Assembly: GCA_009823505.1 (NCBI GenBank)
Contig: VZQC01006666.1
Coordinates: forward strand, 222,800-286,799
From: Rhizomys pruinosus
Taxonomy: Eukaryota > Chordata > Mammalia > Rodentia > Spalacidae
Reading direction: 5' to 3'
Length of the DNA: 64,000 nt
Of this stretch, positions 10,035 through 20,493 are shown one piece after another (position 1 is the stretch's first letter; every line of letters begins with the position of its first letter). The notes below the pieces were generated by a model, which worked only from the letters and a program-made list of their open reading frames with translations, did not search any database and was not told the origin of the DNA. The position numbers and the translations under genes are program-made.

Positions 10035-10291
10035 GTTTTTTCTTTTTTTTAAATTTTTTTATTAATTTTATTTCTGTATGTGTATGAATGTACTGTCTGC
10101 ATGCATGTCTGTGCACCCGTGTCGTGCAATGCCGCGGAGATCAGAAGAGGGTCTCGGACTCCCCTGGAACTGGAGTTCTCCTGGAATTGGAGTTTCAGAT
10201 GGCTCTCAGCCACCATGTGGGTGCTGGGGATCGAACCCGGGTCCTCTGCAAGAGCGGTCGGCGCTCTTAACTGCTAGGCCATCTCTCCAGC
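10035..10291 (-). repeat. B2 SINE
   Basis: Near-consensus reverse B2, with CAGTTTTTT-like direct repeats at both ends. Confidence 0.94.
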
Positions 10292-10307
10292 CCAGTTTTT
10301 TTCTTTT

Positions 10308-10537
10308 TTAAAAAACGTTTATTATTATTACTTTTTTATGTGTATGAGTGTACTGTCTGCATGTAGGTTGGTGCACCCGTGTCGTGCAATGCCATGGAGG
10401 TCAGAAGAGGGCATGGGATTCCCCTGGAACTGGAGTTAAACACAGTTAATAGTCGCCATGTGGGTGCTGGGAATCGAACCCGGGTCCTCTGTAAGAGCAG
10501 TCGGCGCTCTTAACCACTGAACCATCTCTCCACTCCC
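10308..10537 (-). repeat. B2 SINE
   Basis: Reverse B2 with one central block (shorter subtype), ending catctctccactccc. Confidence 0.9.
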
Positions 10538-10574
10538 TCTTTTTTCTTTTTTAAGTATTCTATTATTTTACTTA

Positions 10575-10664
10575 GTTCTTTTTGCAGTCAGTACCAGGAA
10601 TTGAACCTAGGGCCTCAAGGATGCTAGAGAAGCCCTCTACCACTAAGCTACTGCGTCCACTCCA
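10575..10664 (-). repeat. ID/B4-type tRNA-derived SINE
   Basis: Reverse tRNA-like segment agtaccaggaattgaacc to accactaagctactgcg, typical of ID/B4 heads. Confidence 0.65.
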
Positions 10665-10753
10665 TAGCCAACTAAATACTGCAAATAGTAGGTCAATTGC
10701 TCAGTACTTTAGTAAAAAACCCAAGAAGCCATATTTGAAATGTAAAACATGGA

Positions 10754-10913
10754 TTTTTTTTTGGGGGGGGGGTCTTTTTGAGACAGGGCCTCTCTTTAGT
10801 CCCAGCTGGCCTGGAACTCGATATGTAGACCAGGCTGATCTTGAACTCACAGAGATCCACCTGCCTCTGCATCCTGAGCGCTGGGATTAAAGGAGTGTGC
10901 CACCATGCCCAGC
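10754..10913 (-). repeat. B1 SINE
   Basis: A G-run and gagacagggcctctctttag at the tail, ccaccatgcccagct at the head. It belongs to the variant with aga at the tacagggaga position. Confidence 0.9.
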
Positions 10914-11042
10914 TGGAAGTTATTTTAAATATGTAGTAGTAACACAACCCAGCATGTTATCAGTCCTGGAGATTGTTTTTGAATTTGTACATTTAAAATA
11001 ACTAATTGCTTAGATTTAAGTCTTAAAAATTGGAAGGAGGAG

Positions 11043-11283
11043 GGGCTGGAGAGATAGCTTAGCGGTTAAGAGCACCGACTGCTCTTGCAGAGGATCCGGA
11101 TTCGATCCCCAGCACCCACATGGTGGCTAAGAACCGTCTGTAACTCCAATTCCAGGAGAACTCCAGTTCCAGGGGAATCCAAGATCCTCTTCTGGCCTCC
11201 GCGGCATTGCATGACACGGGTGCACAAACCAACATGCAGACAGTACATTCATACACGTACAGAAATAAATAAAATTTTAAAAA
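11043..11283 (+). repeat. B2 SINE with target-site duplication
   Basis: Near-consensus forward B2 flanked by AATTGGAAGGAGGA on both sides. Confidence 0.95.
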
Positions 11284-11298
11284 AATTGGAAGGAGGAG

Positions 11299-11498
11299 CT
11301 GGAGAGTTGGCTCAGCAGTTAAGAGCACTGGCTGCTCTTGAAGAGGACCCAGGTATGCTTCCCAGCACTCACACGGTAATTAATAACCCTTTGTAACTCC
11401 AGTTCCAGGGCATCTGGTGCCCTCCATGGGCATTGCATGCACCAGGTACACTTACATACACAGGCAAAAATACATGTACACATAAACATTAAAAAAAA
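11299..11498 (+). repeat. Older B2 SINE
   Basis: gctggagagttggctcagc to cataaacattaaaaaaa. Confidence 0.87.
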
Positions 11499-11650
11499 TT
11501 TTTTTTTGTCTTTTCAAGACAGGGTCTCCCTGTCACTCTGGCTGGCCTGGAACTCACTCTGTAGACAAGGCTGGCCTTGAGCTCACAAAGATCTGCCTGT
11601 CTCTGCCTCCTGAGTGCTAGGATTAAAGGCGTGCGCCACCACACCCGGCT
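11499..11650 (-). repeat. B1 SINE
   Basis: Full-length reverse B1 ending accacacccggct. Confidence 0.92.
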
Positions 11651-11684
11651 ACATTTTAAAATATTTTAAAAATACTCAAAAGAA

Positions 11685-11897
11685 GGGGCTGGAGAGATGA
11701 CCTAGCAGTTAAGAGCGCCAACTGCTCTTGCATAGGACCCAGGTTCGATCTCCAACACCCACATGGTGGCTGAAAACCATCTTTAACTCCAGTTCCGGGG
11801 GAAACCGACGCCCTCTTCTGACCTCCATGGCATTGCACAAACCTGCATGCAGACAGTACATTCATAACACATAAAAATAAATAAAATTAAAAAACGA
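11685..11897 (+). repeat. B2 SINE
   Basis: Forward B2, short subtype, with an AAATAAATAAAATT tail. Confidence 0.92.
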
Positions 11898-11931
11898 ATG
11901 TAAATGTATGTAAACACAAAAAAAAAATACT

Positions 11932-12365
11932 TAAAAGAATTGGATGGGGAAAGGGGAACACTCATCCACTGCTGGTGGGAATGTAAACTCGTGCAGCCAC
12001 TATGCAAAGCAGTGTGGAGAACCCTTGGAAGACTTGGAATGAACTTGCCACCCGACCCAGCCATACCACTCCTGGGCATGTACCCCCAAGACTCACCCCA
12101 CCACAGAGATACATGCATGGCCATGTTTATTGCAGCTCTCTTCACAACAGCAAAGAGCTGGAACCAACCCAAATGCCCCTCAACTGATGGGTGGATAGAG
12201 AAAATGTGGTACATCTACACAATGGAGTTCTATGCAGCAGTAAAGAAAGACGACATCACGAGCTTTGCAGGAAAATGGCTGGAGCTAGAGGACATCATGC
12301 TGAGTGAAGTAACACAGTCCCAGAAAAACAAACGACGAATGGTATCCCTCATCTGTGGATGCTAG
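11932..12365 (+). mobile_element. LINE-1 ORF2 C-terminal segment (5' truncated L1)
   Basis: The plus strand keeps an uninterrupted reading frame to a TAG at 12363-12365. It encodes the well-known C-terminal part of L1 ORF2p, including LIHCWWECK, PAIPLLGMYPQ, NQPKCPSTDGWI and MWYIYTMEFYAAVKK. This is the cysteine-rich end region of the L1 reverse transcriptase/endonuclease protein. Only the last 145 or so codons are present, so the element is a 5'-truncated insertion without ORF1, endonuclease or reverse-transcriptase catalytic domains. The open frame indicates a fairly recent insertion. The L1 3' UTR follows. Confidence 0.93.
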
Positions 12366-12660
12366 TGCCAATTACCTAGTTGTAAGTATTTCTTGTGTAG
12401 GGCCCCCTGAGCTTTTGTCCAAAGCAGTTGGGCGTAATGCATATTGGAAACAACAACAGAAAGGACTGCATCAAAGAACTGACTGAAACAGTGAACTTCT
12501 GCTCAAAACAGTCAACTTCCTCATGGAGAATATTGAGAAAGACTGAGAAAGAGATGTAAAGCATGTTTGACAATGCATGAGCTCTGGTGGGGTGGGGGAA
12601 TGGGCGGGAACACAGGTCTAGATTTGCTAAAAAAAAAATTTATGTGAAAAAACAAACAAA
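12366..12660 (+). mobile_element. LINE-1 3' UTR and A-rich tail
   Basis: It directly follows the ORF2 stop codon. It contains a segment (about 12434-12555, aaagaactgactgaaac and neighbours) that recurs diverged at about 45240-45345. A G-rich stretch (ggtggggtgggggaatgggcgg, at about 12585-12606) precedes the A-rich end, as in many L1 3' UTRs. Confidence 0.8.
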
Positions 12661-12865
12661 AAAGAATTGGAAAGAATTTGGACTAGTTTACTTGTATGTT
12701 TGCTTATTTATATGCTATTTTGAATTCATCCTTCTGAGAGGATTTTATCATGTAACTTTCCACATATAATGTCTACCTAAAGGTGGCACACAGAAACAAA
12801 CATGGATAACAGAAATACCACTTCGCCCTCAAAAAAAAAAAAATACCAAAAAAAATTATTATTTT

Positions 12866-13090
12866 GAGGCTGGAGAGATGGCTCAGTGGTTAAGAGTACC
12901 GACTGCTCTTGCAGAGGACCCAGGTTCAATTCCCAGCACCCACATGGCGGCTTAGAACCATCTTTAACTCCAGTTTCAAGGGAATCTGACGCCCTCTTCT
13001 GACCTCCGAGGCATTGCACCATATGGGTGCACCAACCTACACGTAGACAGTACATTCATACACATAAAAATAAAATAAAAAAATAAAATA
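12866..13090 (+). repeat. B2 SINE in a TSD-flanked insertion
   Basis: Forward B2. AAATACCACTTC flanks the insertion at about 12815-12826 and 13091-13102, so about 40 bp of A-rich sequence before the B2 head is part of the inserted unit. Confidence 0.88.
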
Positions 13091-13306
13091 AAAATACCAC
13101 TTCAGAGACTAGGGTAACATCTGGTCCAGTAGACAATGATAAGAAATCATCAGTTGTAACGCTCTAACAAGAATCTCAAATATCATCTGACATAGAAACA
13201 AAACATTAAATGTGACTCTGCAAGATACAGCTTAATCTAAACAACGAGAGCAGTCCAGAGAATGCACAGCATCAAAAATAAAGTCTTTTTAAAAGTTTTA
13301 AAATTC

Positions 13307-13461
13307 GGCTGGGCATGGTGGCACACACCTTGGATCCCAGCACTCGGAGGCAGAGGCAGGAGGATCTCTTCCAGTTCAAGGCCAGCCTGGTCTACAGAGT
13401 GAGTTCCAGGACAGTTGGAGCCACGAGGAGACCCTGTCTCAAAAAGACCAAAGAAGAAAAA
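13307..13461 (+). repeat. B1 SINE
   Basis: cggctgggcatggtggcac to aaaaagaccaaagaag. Confidence 0.9.
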
Positions 13462-13473
13462 AATGTTTAAAAT

Positions 13474-13496
13474 TGTGTGTGTGTGTGTGTGTGTGT
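13474..13496. repeat. (TG)n microsatellite
   Basis: About 11 TG units at the tail of the neighbouring B4 element. Confidence 0.9.
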
Positions 13497-13765
13497 TGGC
13501 ACACATGTACCACAGTATGCCTGTGGAAGTCAGAAGACAACCTCTAGGAGTTCGTTCGCTTCCATCTTGCTGAAGCAGCGTCTCTCCAGTTTCTGCTGCT
13601 ATGCTGTGTTCGGGCTAGCTGGCCTGCCAGTCATCTGCTGATTCTCCTGTCCCTGCCTCCCTCCCATCTCACCATAGGCATTCTGGGACTACAGACAGGT
13701 GCCACCACATCTGCCTTTTCAGTTGTGTTTCGGGGATTGAAGTCAAGAGCCACCTCCTGGCCCCA
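13497..13765 (-). repeat. B4/RSINE1-type dimeric SINE
   Basis: Reverse element with gtggaagtcagaagacaac, a B1-related middle (gctagctggcctgccag, ctgggactacagacagg) and a tRNA-like end. Confidence 0.7.
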
Positions 13766-13773
13766 GCTTTTCC

Positions 13774-13852
13774 TTCTTTCCTTCCTTCCTTCCTTCCTTC
13801 CTTCCTTCCTTCCTTCCTTCCTTCCTTCCTTCCTTCCTTCCTTCCTTCCTTT
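13774..13852. repeat. (TTCC)n microsatellite
   Basis: About 18 CTTC units, nearly pure. Confidence 0.96.
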
Positions 13853-13925
13853 CTTTTGCATTTTAAAGATGCCAGCTTCAGGATCTTTTTCCTTCCTTTT
13901 TCATTCATTTATTCATTCATTCATT

Positions 13926-14017
13926 CTGGAATTCCCTATGTAGACCAGGTTGGCCTTGAACTTACAGAGATCTGCCTGCCTCTGCCTCCTGAGTGCTGGG
14001 ATTAAAGGTGTGGCCAG
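13926..14017 (-). repeat. B1 SINE, tail truncated
   Basis: Begins at ctggaattccctatgtag and ends near aaaggtgtggcc. Confidence 0.75.
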
Positions 14018-14041
14018 GGCCTTTATAAAAAGGAACTGGGG

Positions 14042-14258
14042 GTTGGAGAGATGGCTCAGCGGTTAAGAGCACCGACTGCTGTTGCGGAGGACCAGGGTTC
14101 GATTCCCAGAACACACATGGTGGCTAAGAACGTCTTTAACTCCAGTTCCAGGGGAATCCGACACCCTCTTCTCACTTCTGCAGCATTGCACAACAAGGTT
14201 GCACCTACCTACATGCAGACAGTACACTCATACACATAAAATAATAAATAAAAATTTT
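14042..14258 (+). repeat. B2 SINE with target-site duplication
   Basis: Forward B2 flanked by AAAGGAACTG on both sides. Confidence 0.92.
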
Positions 14259-14333
14259 AGAAAGGAACTGTATTATTTATGATATGCATAAATATTACTA
14301 TTCTATGTTTCCAGGAGGTGTTTTTATCATTTT

Positions 14334-14548
14334 ATCTTATTTATTATCTGTATGTGATAAGTGTATTGCCTGTATGTGTCTAAGAGCACCAGTGTCGTGC
14401 AATAGCCTCAGAGGTCAGAAGAGGGTGTCAGATCCTCTGAAACTGGAGTTACAATGGATTGTAGCCACCATGTGGGTGCTGGGATTCGAACCTGGATCCT
14501 CTGGAAGAGCAGCCAGTGCTCTTAATCACTGAGCCATCTCTCTAGCCC
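14334..14548 (-). repeat. Older B2 SINE
   Basis: Reverse B2 ending gagccatctctctagccc. Confidence 0.85.
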
Positions 14549-14671
14549 CTCATCAGTTTTTTAATAAAAAAATTGAATTTTGTTACATGAAATGACCACA
14601 AATATAGATGTTAACCAAGCATAATACACATATATTCTCATTTACACCTTGAACTAAAAGTTCAGCGTACA

Positions 14672-14904
14672 GGGGCTGGAGAGATGGCCTAGCAGTTAAG
14701 AGCACCGACCGCTCTTGCAGAGGACCCGGGTTCGATCCCCAGCACCCACATGGCGGCCAAGAACCGTCTGAAACTCCAATTCCAGGAGAACTCCAGTTCC
14801 AGGGGACTCCGACACCCTCTTCTGACTTCCGTGGCATTGCATGACACGGGTGCACAAACTTGCATGCAGACAGTACATTGATACACATACATAAATAAAT
14901 AAAT
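14672..14904 (+). repeat. B2 SINE, first half of a B2+B1 composite
   Basis: Near-consensus full-length B2 whose A-rich tail runs directly into the B1 at 14905. AAAAGTTCAGCGTACA precedes it at 14656-14671. Confidence 0.95.
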
Positions 14905-15058
14905 GCCGGGCATGGTGGCGCATGCCTTTAATCCTAGCACTTGGGAGGCAGAGGCACGCGGATCTCTGTGAGTTGGAGGCCAGCCTGGTCTACAGAGTTC
15001 CAGGACAGCCAGAGCTACAGGGAGACCCTGTCTCAAAAAGACCAAAAAAAAAAAAAAA
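14905..15058 (+). repeat. B1 SINE, second half of a B2+B1 composite
   Basis: Full-length B1. The target repeat AAAGTTCAGCGTACA follows at 15060-15074, so one duplication encloses B2 and B1 together. Confidence 0.95.
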
Positions 15059-15116
15059 AAAAGTTCAGCGTACATAGCTGGTTCATTATTTGTTTTTTGT
15101 TTGTTTATTTGTGGTT

Positions 15117-15267
15117 TTTGGGGGGTCTTTTTGAGACAGGGTCTCCCTATAGTCCCAGCTGTCCTGGAACTCACTCTGTAGACCAGGCTGGCCTTGAACT
15201 CACAAAGATCCCCCTGCCTCTGCCTCTCAAGTGCTAGGATTAAAGACATGAGCCACCACGCCCAGCT
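15117..15267 (-). repeat. B1 SINE
   Basis: Reverse B1 after a T/G-rich stretch; ends accacgcccagct. Confidence 0.92.
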
Positions 15268-15280
15268 GGTTTTGTTTTTG

Positions 15281-15504
15281 TTTTTTAATTTTATTTATTT
15301 TTGTATGTGTATGAATGTACTATCTGCATGTAGGTTTGTGCACCCGTGTCATGCAATGCCGCAGAAGTCCGAAGCGGTTGTTGGATTCCCCTGGAACTGG
15401 AGTTAAAGACAGTTTTCAGCCACCATGTGGGTGCTGGGGATTGAACCCGGGTCCTCTGCAAGAGTGGTAGGTGCTCTTAACCACTAGGCCATCTCTCTAG
15501 CCCC
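15281..15504 (-). repeat. B2 SINE
   Basis: Reverse B2, short subtype, ending atctctctagcccc. Confidence 0.92.
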
Positions 15505-15681
15505 TGGTTCATTCAAGCTGTGGTTAACAGTGTATATCCTCAAATTTCCTGTGGCAAGAGTGGCTTCAAGGACTGTTAATTACATTTCTATGAAGCCATT
15601 TTGGTTACAGGCAAATATATAACTTCCAAATTTGCACGGATTTTTTTTTAATGGTAAAACTGCTTAATCAGATGTAATCTT

Positions 15682-15834
15682 TTTTTTTTTTTTTTCTTTT
15701 TGAGACAGGGTCTCCCTTTAGTCCCAGCTGGCCTGGAGCTCCCTATGTAGGGCAGGCTGGCCTTGAACTCAGAGATCTGCCTGCCTCTGCCTCCCGAGTG
15801 CTGGGATTAAAGGCATGCACCACCATGCCCAGCT
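15682..15834 (-). repeat. B1 SINE (ctaaaggga variant)
   Basis: Reverse B1 with tctccctttagtcccagc, the subfamily variant also present in the chimeric B2-B1 elements. Confidence 0.92.
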
Positions 15835-15894
15835 TAAAGACGGTTCTTAGCCGCCATGTGGGTGCTGGGTCCTCTGCAAGATCAGTCAGTGCTC
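15835..15894 (-). repeat. B2 fragment
   Basis: Reverse central B2 piece (taaagacggttcttagccgcc to cagtgctctt) wedged between a B1 and a B2. Confidence 0.75.
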
Positions 15895-16137
15895 TTTTTT
15901 TTTTTTTTTTATTGTTTTGTATGTGTATGAGTGTACTATCTGCATGTAGGTTTGTGCACCCATGTCGTGCAATGCTGCGGAGGTCAGAAGAGGGTGTCGG
16001 ATTCCCCTGGAACTGGAGTTCTCCTGGAATTGGAGTTACAGAAGGTTCTCAGCCGCCATGTGGGTGCTGGGGATCGAACCCGGATCCTCTGCAAGAGCAG
16101 TCGGTGCTCTTAACCGCTAGGCCAACTCTCCAGGCCC
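15895..16137 (-). repeat. B2 SINE
   Basis: Near-consensus reverse B2 of the long subtype (with the duplicated ctggaac/ctggaat block). Confidence 0.94.
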
Positions 16138-16438
16138 TCAGTCAGATTTTTTCAATGGTCTTGCGCTATACTGCCATTCTGCCAGTAGATGGTGCTACCC
16201 AGGTTAGGGGAAGTATTTTCATAAGGACAATAGTTCAGATTTAGGGCAAGAACAAGGTTTTAAAACCGCTCTGAAAATACAAAATGCTTACCTTAGTGTT
16301 AAGGGTAAATATAACCGTTATTTGCAACAATTCAATCAAACAAACAGAGAGATGACACCACGTTACATGAAGAAAATTTAAAGTTTGTATGAGTGAATGC
16401 AGAGTTAAACGCAAAGCATTTCTTTTAGAGCTATACAG
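16138..16438. other. Non-repetitive intergenic sequence
   Basis: No SINE, exon or microsatellite seen. Confidence 0.4.
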
Positions 16439-16453
16439 CACGTATGTATGTTT

Positions 16454-16731
16454 TTTTTAAATAACATTTCTTATTTATTTTTGTTTAAGTATTTGGTTTT
16501 CTTAATTTTTAAATATTTATTATTTTTTTATGTGTATGAGTGTACTGTCTGTTTGTAGGTTGGTACACCCGTGTCTTGAAATGCCACGGAGGTCAGAAGA
16601 GGGCGTCGTATTCCCCTGGAACTGGAGTTAAAAACGGTTAATAGCTGCCATGTGGGTGCTGGGAATCGAACCCGGGTCCTCTACAAGAGCAGTCTGCTCT
16701 CTTAAGCGCTGAGCCATCTCTTCAGCCCCAA
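16454..16731 (-). repeat. B2 SINE with long A/T-rich tail and TSD
   Basis: Reverse B2 (body from about 16520). ACGTATGTATGTTT flanks the insertion at about 16440 and 16732, so about 60 bp of T-rich tail is included. Confidence 0.9.
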
Positions 16732-16763
16732 CGTATGTATGTTTGTAAGAAACATTACATATG

Positions 16764-17004
16764 GGGCTGGAGAGATGGCCTAGCGGTTGGGAGCACCGAC
16801 TGCTCTTGCAGAGGACCCAGGTTCGATCCCCAGCACCACATGGCGGCTGAGAATCGTCTGTAACCCCTATTCCTGGAGAACTCCAGTTCCAGGGGAATCC
16901 GAGACCGTCTTCTGACCTCCGCGGCATTGCACAACACGGGTGCACAAACCTACATGCAGACAGTACATTCATATACATAGAAAAATAAATAAAATAAAAA
17001 AAAA
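16764..17004 (+). repeat. B2 SINE
   Basis: Forward near-consensus B2 flanked by GAAACAT-type direct repeats. Confidence 0.93.
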
Positions 17005-17027
17005 AGAAACATATTAGTCTTTTCTTT

Positions 17028-17307
17028 CAAACCCTGTAAAACTTGGAACTTGATGTAGGACAAGGAATTCTAATCTTTCAATCATACCTCACCCTGTAAG
17101 GCTTTTAAGGAAAGCCCCCTGATGCATTACTGAGCCTGATGGCCGGGAGTAGTGGAGTGCTTCCTCCTTCAAACTGATTCTTTTAAAACTAGCCAATCAA
17201 GAAAGACAGTGAGGTCAGCCCCCAGCCAATGGGGAAAAGATAGTTCTCCTGCACTGGGGATTAAATCCCTCCCTCCCACAAGCATCTGGGTCCTTTGGGT
17301 ACTTGCT

Positions 17308-17310
<3 letters not shown>
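17028..17310 (+). mobile_element. LTR-like repeat, copy A
   Basis: It shares an ordered series of matches with 22391-23180: aaaacttggaac, gacaaggaattcta, ggaaagccc, tgatgcattactgagcctgatgg, and ccagccaatggggaaaaga. The CCAAT-containing motif followed 30-40 bp later by gggattaaatccc resembles U3 promoter elements of an LTR. Truncated on the right by (TTA)n and a B1. Confidence 0.6.

Positions 17311-17345
<35 letters not shown>
17311..17345. repeat. (TTA)n microsatellite
   Basis: About 12 ATT units serving as the extended tail of the following reversed B1. Confidence 0.95.
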
Positions 17346-17491
17346 TTGGTCTTTTTGAGACAGGGTCTCCCTGTAGCCCCAGCTGTCCTGGAACTCACTC
17401 TGTAGACCAGGCTGGCCTTGAACTCTCAAAGATCCACCTGCCTCTGCTTCCTGAGTGCTAGGATTAAAGGCGTGCACCACCACGCCCAGCT
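17346..17491 (-). repeat. B1 SINE
   Basis: Reverse B1, ends accacgcccagct. Confidence 0.93.
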
Positions 17492-17496
17492 AAAAA

Positions 17497-17709
17497 TTAT
17501 GTATTTTTATGTGTGTGGGTGTATTGCCTGCATGTCTGTAAGTTCACCCATTTTGTACAGTACCCACAGAGGTCAGAAGAGGGTGTCAGATCCCTTGGTA
17601 CTGGAGTTTATGGATTGTTGTTAGCCGCCATGTGGGTGCTGGGAATCAAACTCCCGTCCTCTGCAAAAGCAGCTGGTGCTCTTAATTGCTGGGCCACCTT
17701 TCCAGCCCC
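17497..17709 (-). repeat. Older B2 SINE
   Basis: Reverse B2 ending ccacctttccagcccc. Confidence 0.85.
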
Positions 17710-18430
17710 CATGTTTCACATAATATATTTTGATCATGTTAGATCCTCTCCCCTCTCTGCACTTCCCCCTTAACTATGTACTTAGGCATAGTTTTCTTCA
17801 ACATGGAGCTATTAAAACAGTCAGTGGAGAAATACAGCTTGTCTGGCAGGAAACAGGATGTTACAGAGATACTTGTGATATTCCTTTGGCTAAATCAGAA
17901 TATTGGACAATGGTCTCAAGAAATAGGAAGCTCTTGTTGGGAGACGAAGGCTGAAAACTTGTGCCAGTCAGAGGAGGAACCTGTCTCAGGCAAGGGGACT
18001 TCACACAGTCCTGATAACTTGTCAGACCACTTTGCAGGAGAACCTGGAGCCTAGACAATGATGGGTGAGTGATGGGTGGGACCCCACCAGACCTGGAGTT
18101 GCTTACCTATAGACAGATATACTTAAGCCTAGACATCATGTCTGGACCCCGAAGATGTCCGGGAATCATTGCATCTCTTTGTCTTCCCAATGTGGCCACT
18201 TTTGAGGCAGGATTGAAAGGAAGGGAAAATCTTGGGGACATGACAAGAAGGAAAGAAAGCCCTCATTATGGAAGTAGGTTGAAGGCTTTTCCAGGAGCCC
18301 AACAAGAATTCCAGCACAAGTAACTACTGCTTGAGACCTCTCTCCCTTCCTAGCCAGGAACCTCCAGCTTTCTAGAAATCTCACCCAAAACCCATTTACC
18401 AAGAAATGATTTGTGGCTTTCCTTTTTTAA
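17710..18430. other. SINE-free block between the two LTR-like copies
   Basis: About 720 bp with balanced composition. Open frames up to 92 codons on both strands, but no gag, pol, env or connexin motif that I recognise. It may be decayed internal sequence of the LTR element or unrelated unique DNA. Confidence 0.35.
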
Positions 18431-18431
18431 A

Positions 18432-18649
18432 AATCTTATTTTTATTTAAAGTGTATGGTCGTACTGCCTGCATGTATGTAAGTCCACCGGTGTCCTGCAA
18501 TGCCCATGGAGGTCAGAAGGGGATATCAGATTCCCCCTGGAACTGGAGTTATAGACAGTTGTTAGCTGCCATGTGGGTTCTGAGAATCGAATCTGGGTGC
18601 TCTGCAAGAGCAGCCAGTGCTCTTAACCGCTGAGCAATCTCTCCAGCTC
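18432..18649 (-). repeat. Older B2 SINE
   Basis: Reverse B2 ending gagcaatctctccagct. Confidence 0.85.
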
Positions 18650-18814
18650 AGTTGGTGGCTGTTTGAACAATAATGTGTGTGCCTTGTGCAGTATGTGCCT
18701 GTTGGAGGCCTTGTGAAAATCCTGAATTGTAAGCAGCTACCTCTCATCTTCTGTTGTTTTTTTTTGGGGGGGGGGTGTTATTTTGTTTGGATTTGGTCTT
18801 TTTATTTTATTTTT

Positions 18815-18933
18815 TTCTTTTTGGTCTTTTTGAGACAGGGTTCCCCTGTAGCCTCAGCTGGCCTAGAACTCATTATGTAGACCAGACTGGCCTCTGCCTC
18901 CCAAGTAAATTAAATGTGTATGCCACCACTCTG
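18815..18933 (-). repeat. B1 SINE with internal deletion
   Basis: Reverse B1 with gagacagggttcccctgtagc, lacking the central cttgaactcacaaagatc part. Confidence 0.78.
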
Positions 18934-18963
18934 GATCTTCTGATATTTTTGAAACATTAATTA

Positions 18964-19108
18964 GCTGGGCATGGTGGCACATGCCTTTAATCCTAGCATT
19001 CGGGAGGCAGAGGCAGGCGGATCTTTGTGGGTTCAAGGCCAGCCTGGTCTACAGAGTGAGCTCCAGGACAGCTGGGGCTACAAGGAGACCCTGTCTCAAA
19101 AAGACAAA
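18964..19108 (+). repeat. B1 SINE with target-site duplication
   Basis: Forward B1; GAAACATTAATT precedes it and recurs after the A-rich tail near 19136. Confidence 0.94.
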
Positions 19109-19269
19109 AAAAAAAAGAAAAAAAGAAAAGAAAAAGAAACATTAATTGGTACTTTTGGTTCTTTTTGTACTTTAGAAAATTTGGTGGTGGGTTCCCACTG
19201 ATTCAGACCAAAACTGAGAATACAAAACAGGAATCATATCTATATTATTCAGGACTCTCTTAAGAGCAT

Positions 19270-19680
19270 AGAACCTACAGAAGTAGCACACAGTAGAAGG
19301 TTTTTCTTTTAAATCTGAGTAATTCAACAGTGACTGTCTTCACACCAGAGAGGGCTGAGGACAAGAGGGCTGGATGCCTCAGCAGTCCCAATCTGATGTG
19401 GAAGGAATGGAGAGTTCCTAGAGAGCCTCTGGTCTTCAATCCACAGTGGAAGGGAGAAGAAGCTGGGTTCCCATGTTTGCCAGCAAAGGATGGCAGAGGC
19501 GGTGGCGGCGGCAGCACTTAGCTGAGTTCCTGAACAAGTTGGAGACACCTGATGGTGAGAGAGGAAGAAAAACAGGCAAAAAGCTAAAACTTTTAGATCT
19601 TGACAGCCCTGGAAGATGCTGACCACATTTAGAGTCCATCTTCCCACTTCAATTAACCTAATCAAGACAGTGCCTGAAGG
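19270..19680 (-). mobile_element. Rodent medium-reiteration repeat (RMER-like)
   Basis: Sequence with a GGC/GCA-rich triplet run (ggcggtggcggcggcagc at about 19499) and phrases such as ggctggatgcctcagcagtcc, which I recall from a family dispersed in mouse and rat. Orientation and exact family are uncertain. Confidence 0.45.
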
Positions 19681-19682
19681 GG

Positions 19683-19893
19683 TAGAAGAGATGGCTTAGC
19701 AGTTAAGAGCAGAGACCAGAGTTCAGTTCCCAGCACCAACACCCACACCTAAAGCTAAATCAGACAGCTTGCAATTCCCTGTAATCTCAGCTCCAAACAC
19801 CTTCTTCTAGCCTCTGTGGGCATCAGCATACACAGAACACACACTTACATTCACAAACACGCGGACATACACATATACACAGAATTAAAATTA
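19683..19893 (+). repeat. Old B2/B3 SINE
   Basis: agaagagatggcttagcag to a CA-rich, A-rich end. Confidence 0.72.
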
Positions 19894-19900
19894 AATCTTT

Positions 19901-20056
19901 AGCCAGCATGGTGGTAGATGCCTTTGATCCCACACTCAGGCAAAGACAGGAAAATCTCTCTGAATTCCAGGCCAGCTTGGTCTACATAGTGAGTTCCAGG
20001 CCAGCTGGGCCTACAGGGAGACCTGTCTCAAACAAACAAACAAACAAACAAACAAA
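19901..20056 (+). repeat. Old B1 SINE with (AAAC)n tail
   Basis: agccagcatggtggtagatg to gacctgtctcaaac, then about 6 AAAC units. Confidence 0.83.
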
Positions 20057-20169
20057 CCCATGAAAAGACAGGAACCTAGGACAAGGGCTCTGAATAATTT
20101 CGTAAACTTGGTAGTTAGGAGTATCATCTGGTTGACCTGTAAATCTGTACTTCTGTGAACTAAAGTTGT

Positions 20170-20173
20170 AAAA

Positions 20174-20206
<33 letters not shown>

Positions 20207-20243
20207 AGGAAGGAAGGAAGGAAGGAAGGAAGGAAGGAAGGAA

Positions 20244-20320
<77 letters not shown>

Positions 20321-20411
20321 GAGGCGGGAGAGAGGGGAGAGGAAGGAAGGAAAGGAAAAGAAAGAAAGAAAGAGGGAAGAGGGAGAGAGAGAGCGAGAGA
20401 GAGCGAGCTGC
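20170..20411. repeat. (GAAA)n/(GGAA)n polypurine tract
   Basis: About 240 bp of almost pure purine on the plus strand: GAAA units, GGAA units, GAAA again, then GGGA/GAGA. Confidence 0.96.
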
Positions 20412-20493
20412 ATCCATGCTACAGCTTCTGGAAGGCCAAACCACTGAAATTTAAGATTACAGGCAGCTAAAATCTATCAAAATCTTAAAATGC

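Noticed and set aside
11904..12365. A functional LINE-1
   Set aside because: Only the last 145 or so codons of ORF2 are present; no endonuclease or reverse-transcriptase domains and no ORF1.
13631..13908. Frames of repeated KEGR or LPSF residues (also near 20.2, 52.4, 59.8 and 60.0 kb)
   Set aside because: They are translations of (TTCC)n and (GGAA)n microsatellites.
17776..18054. Possible GJA9 remnant in the 92-codon frame
   Set aside because: No connexin cysteine pattern or transmembrane pattern is present on either strand.
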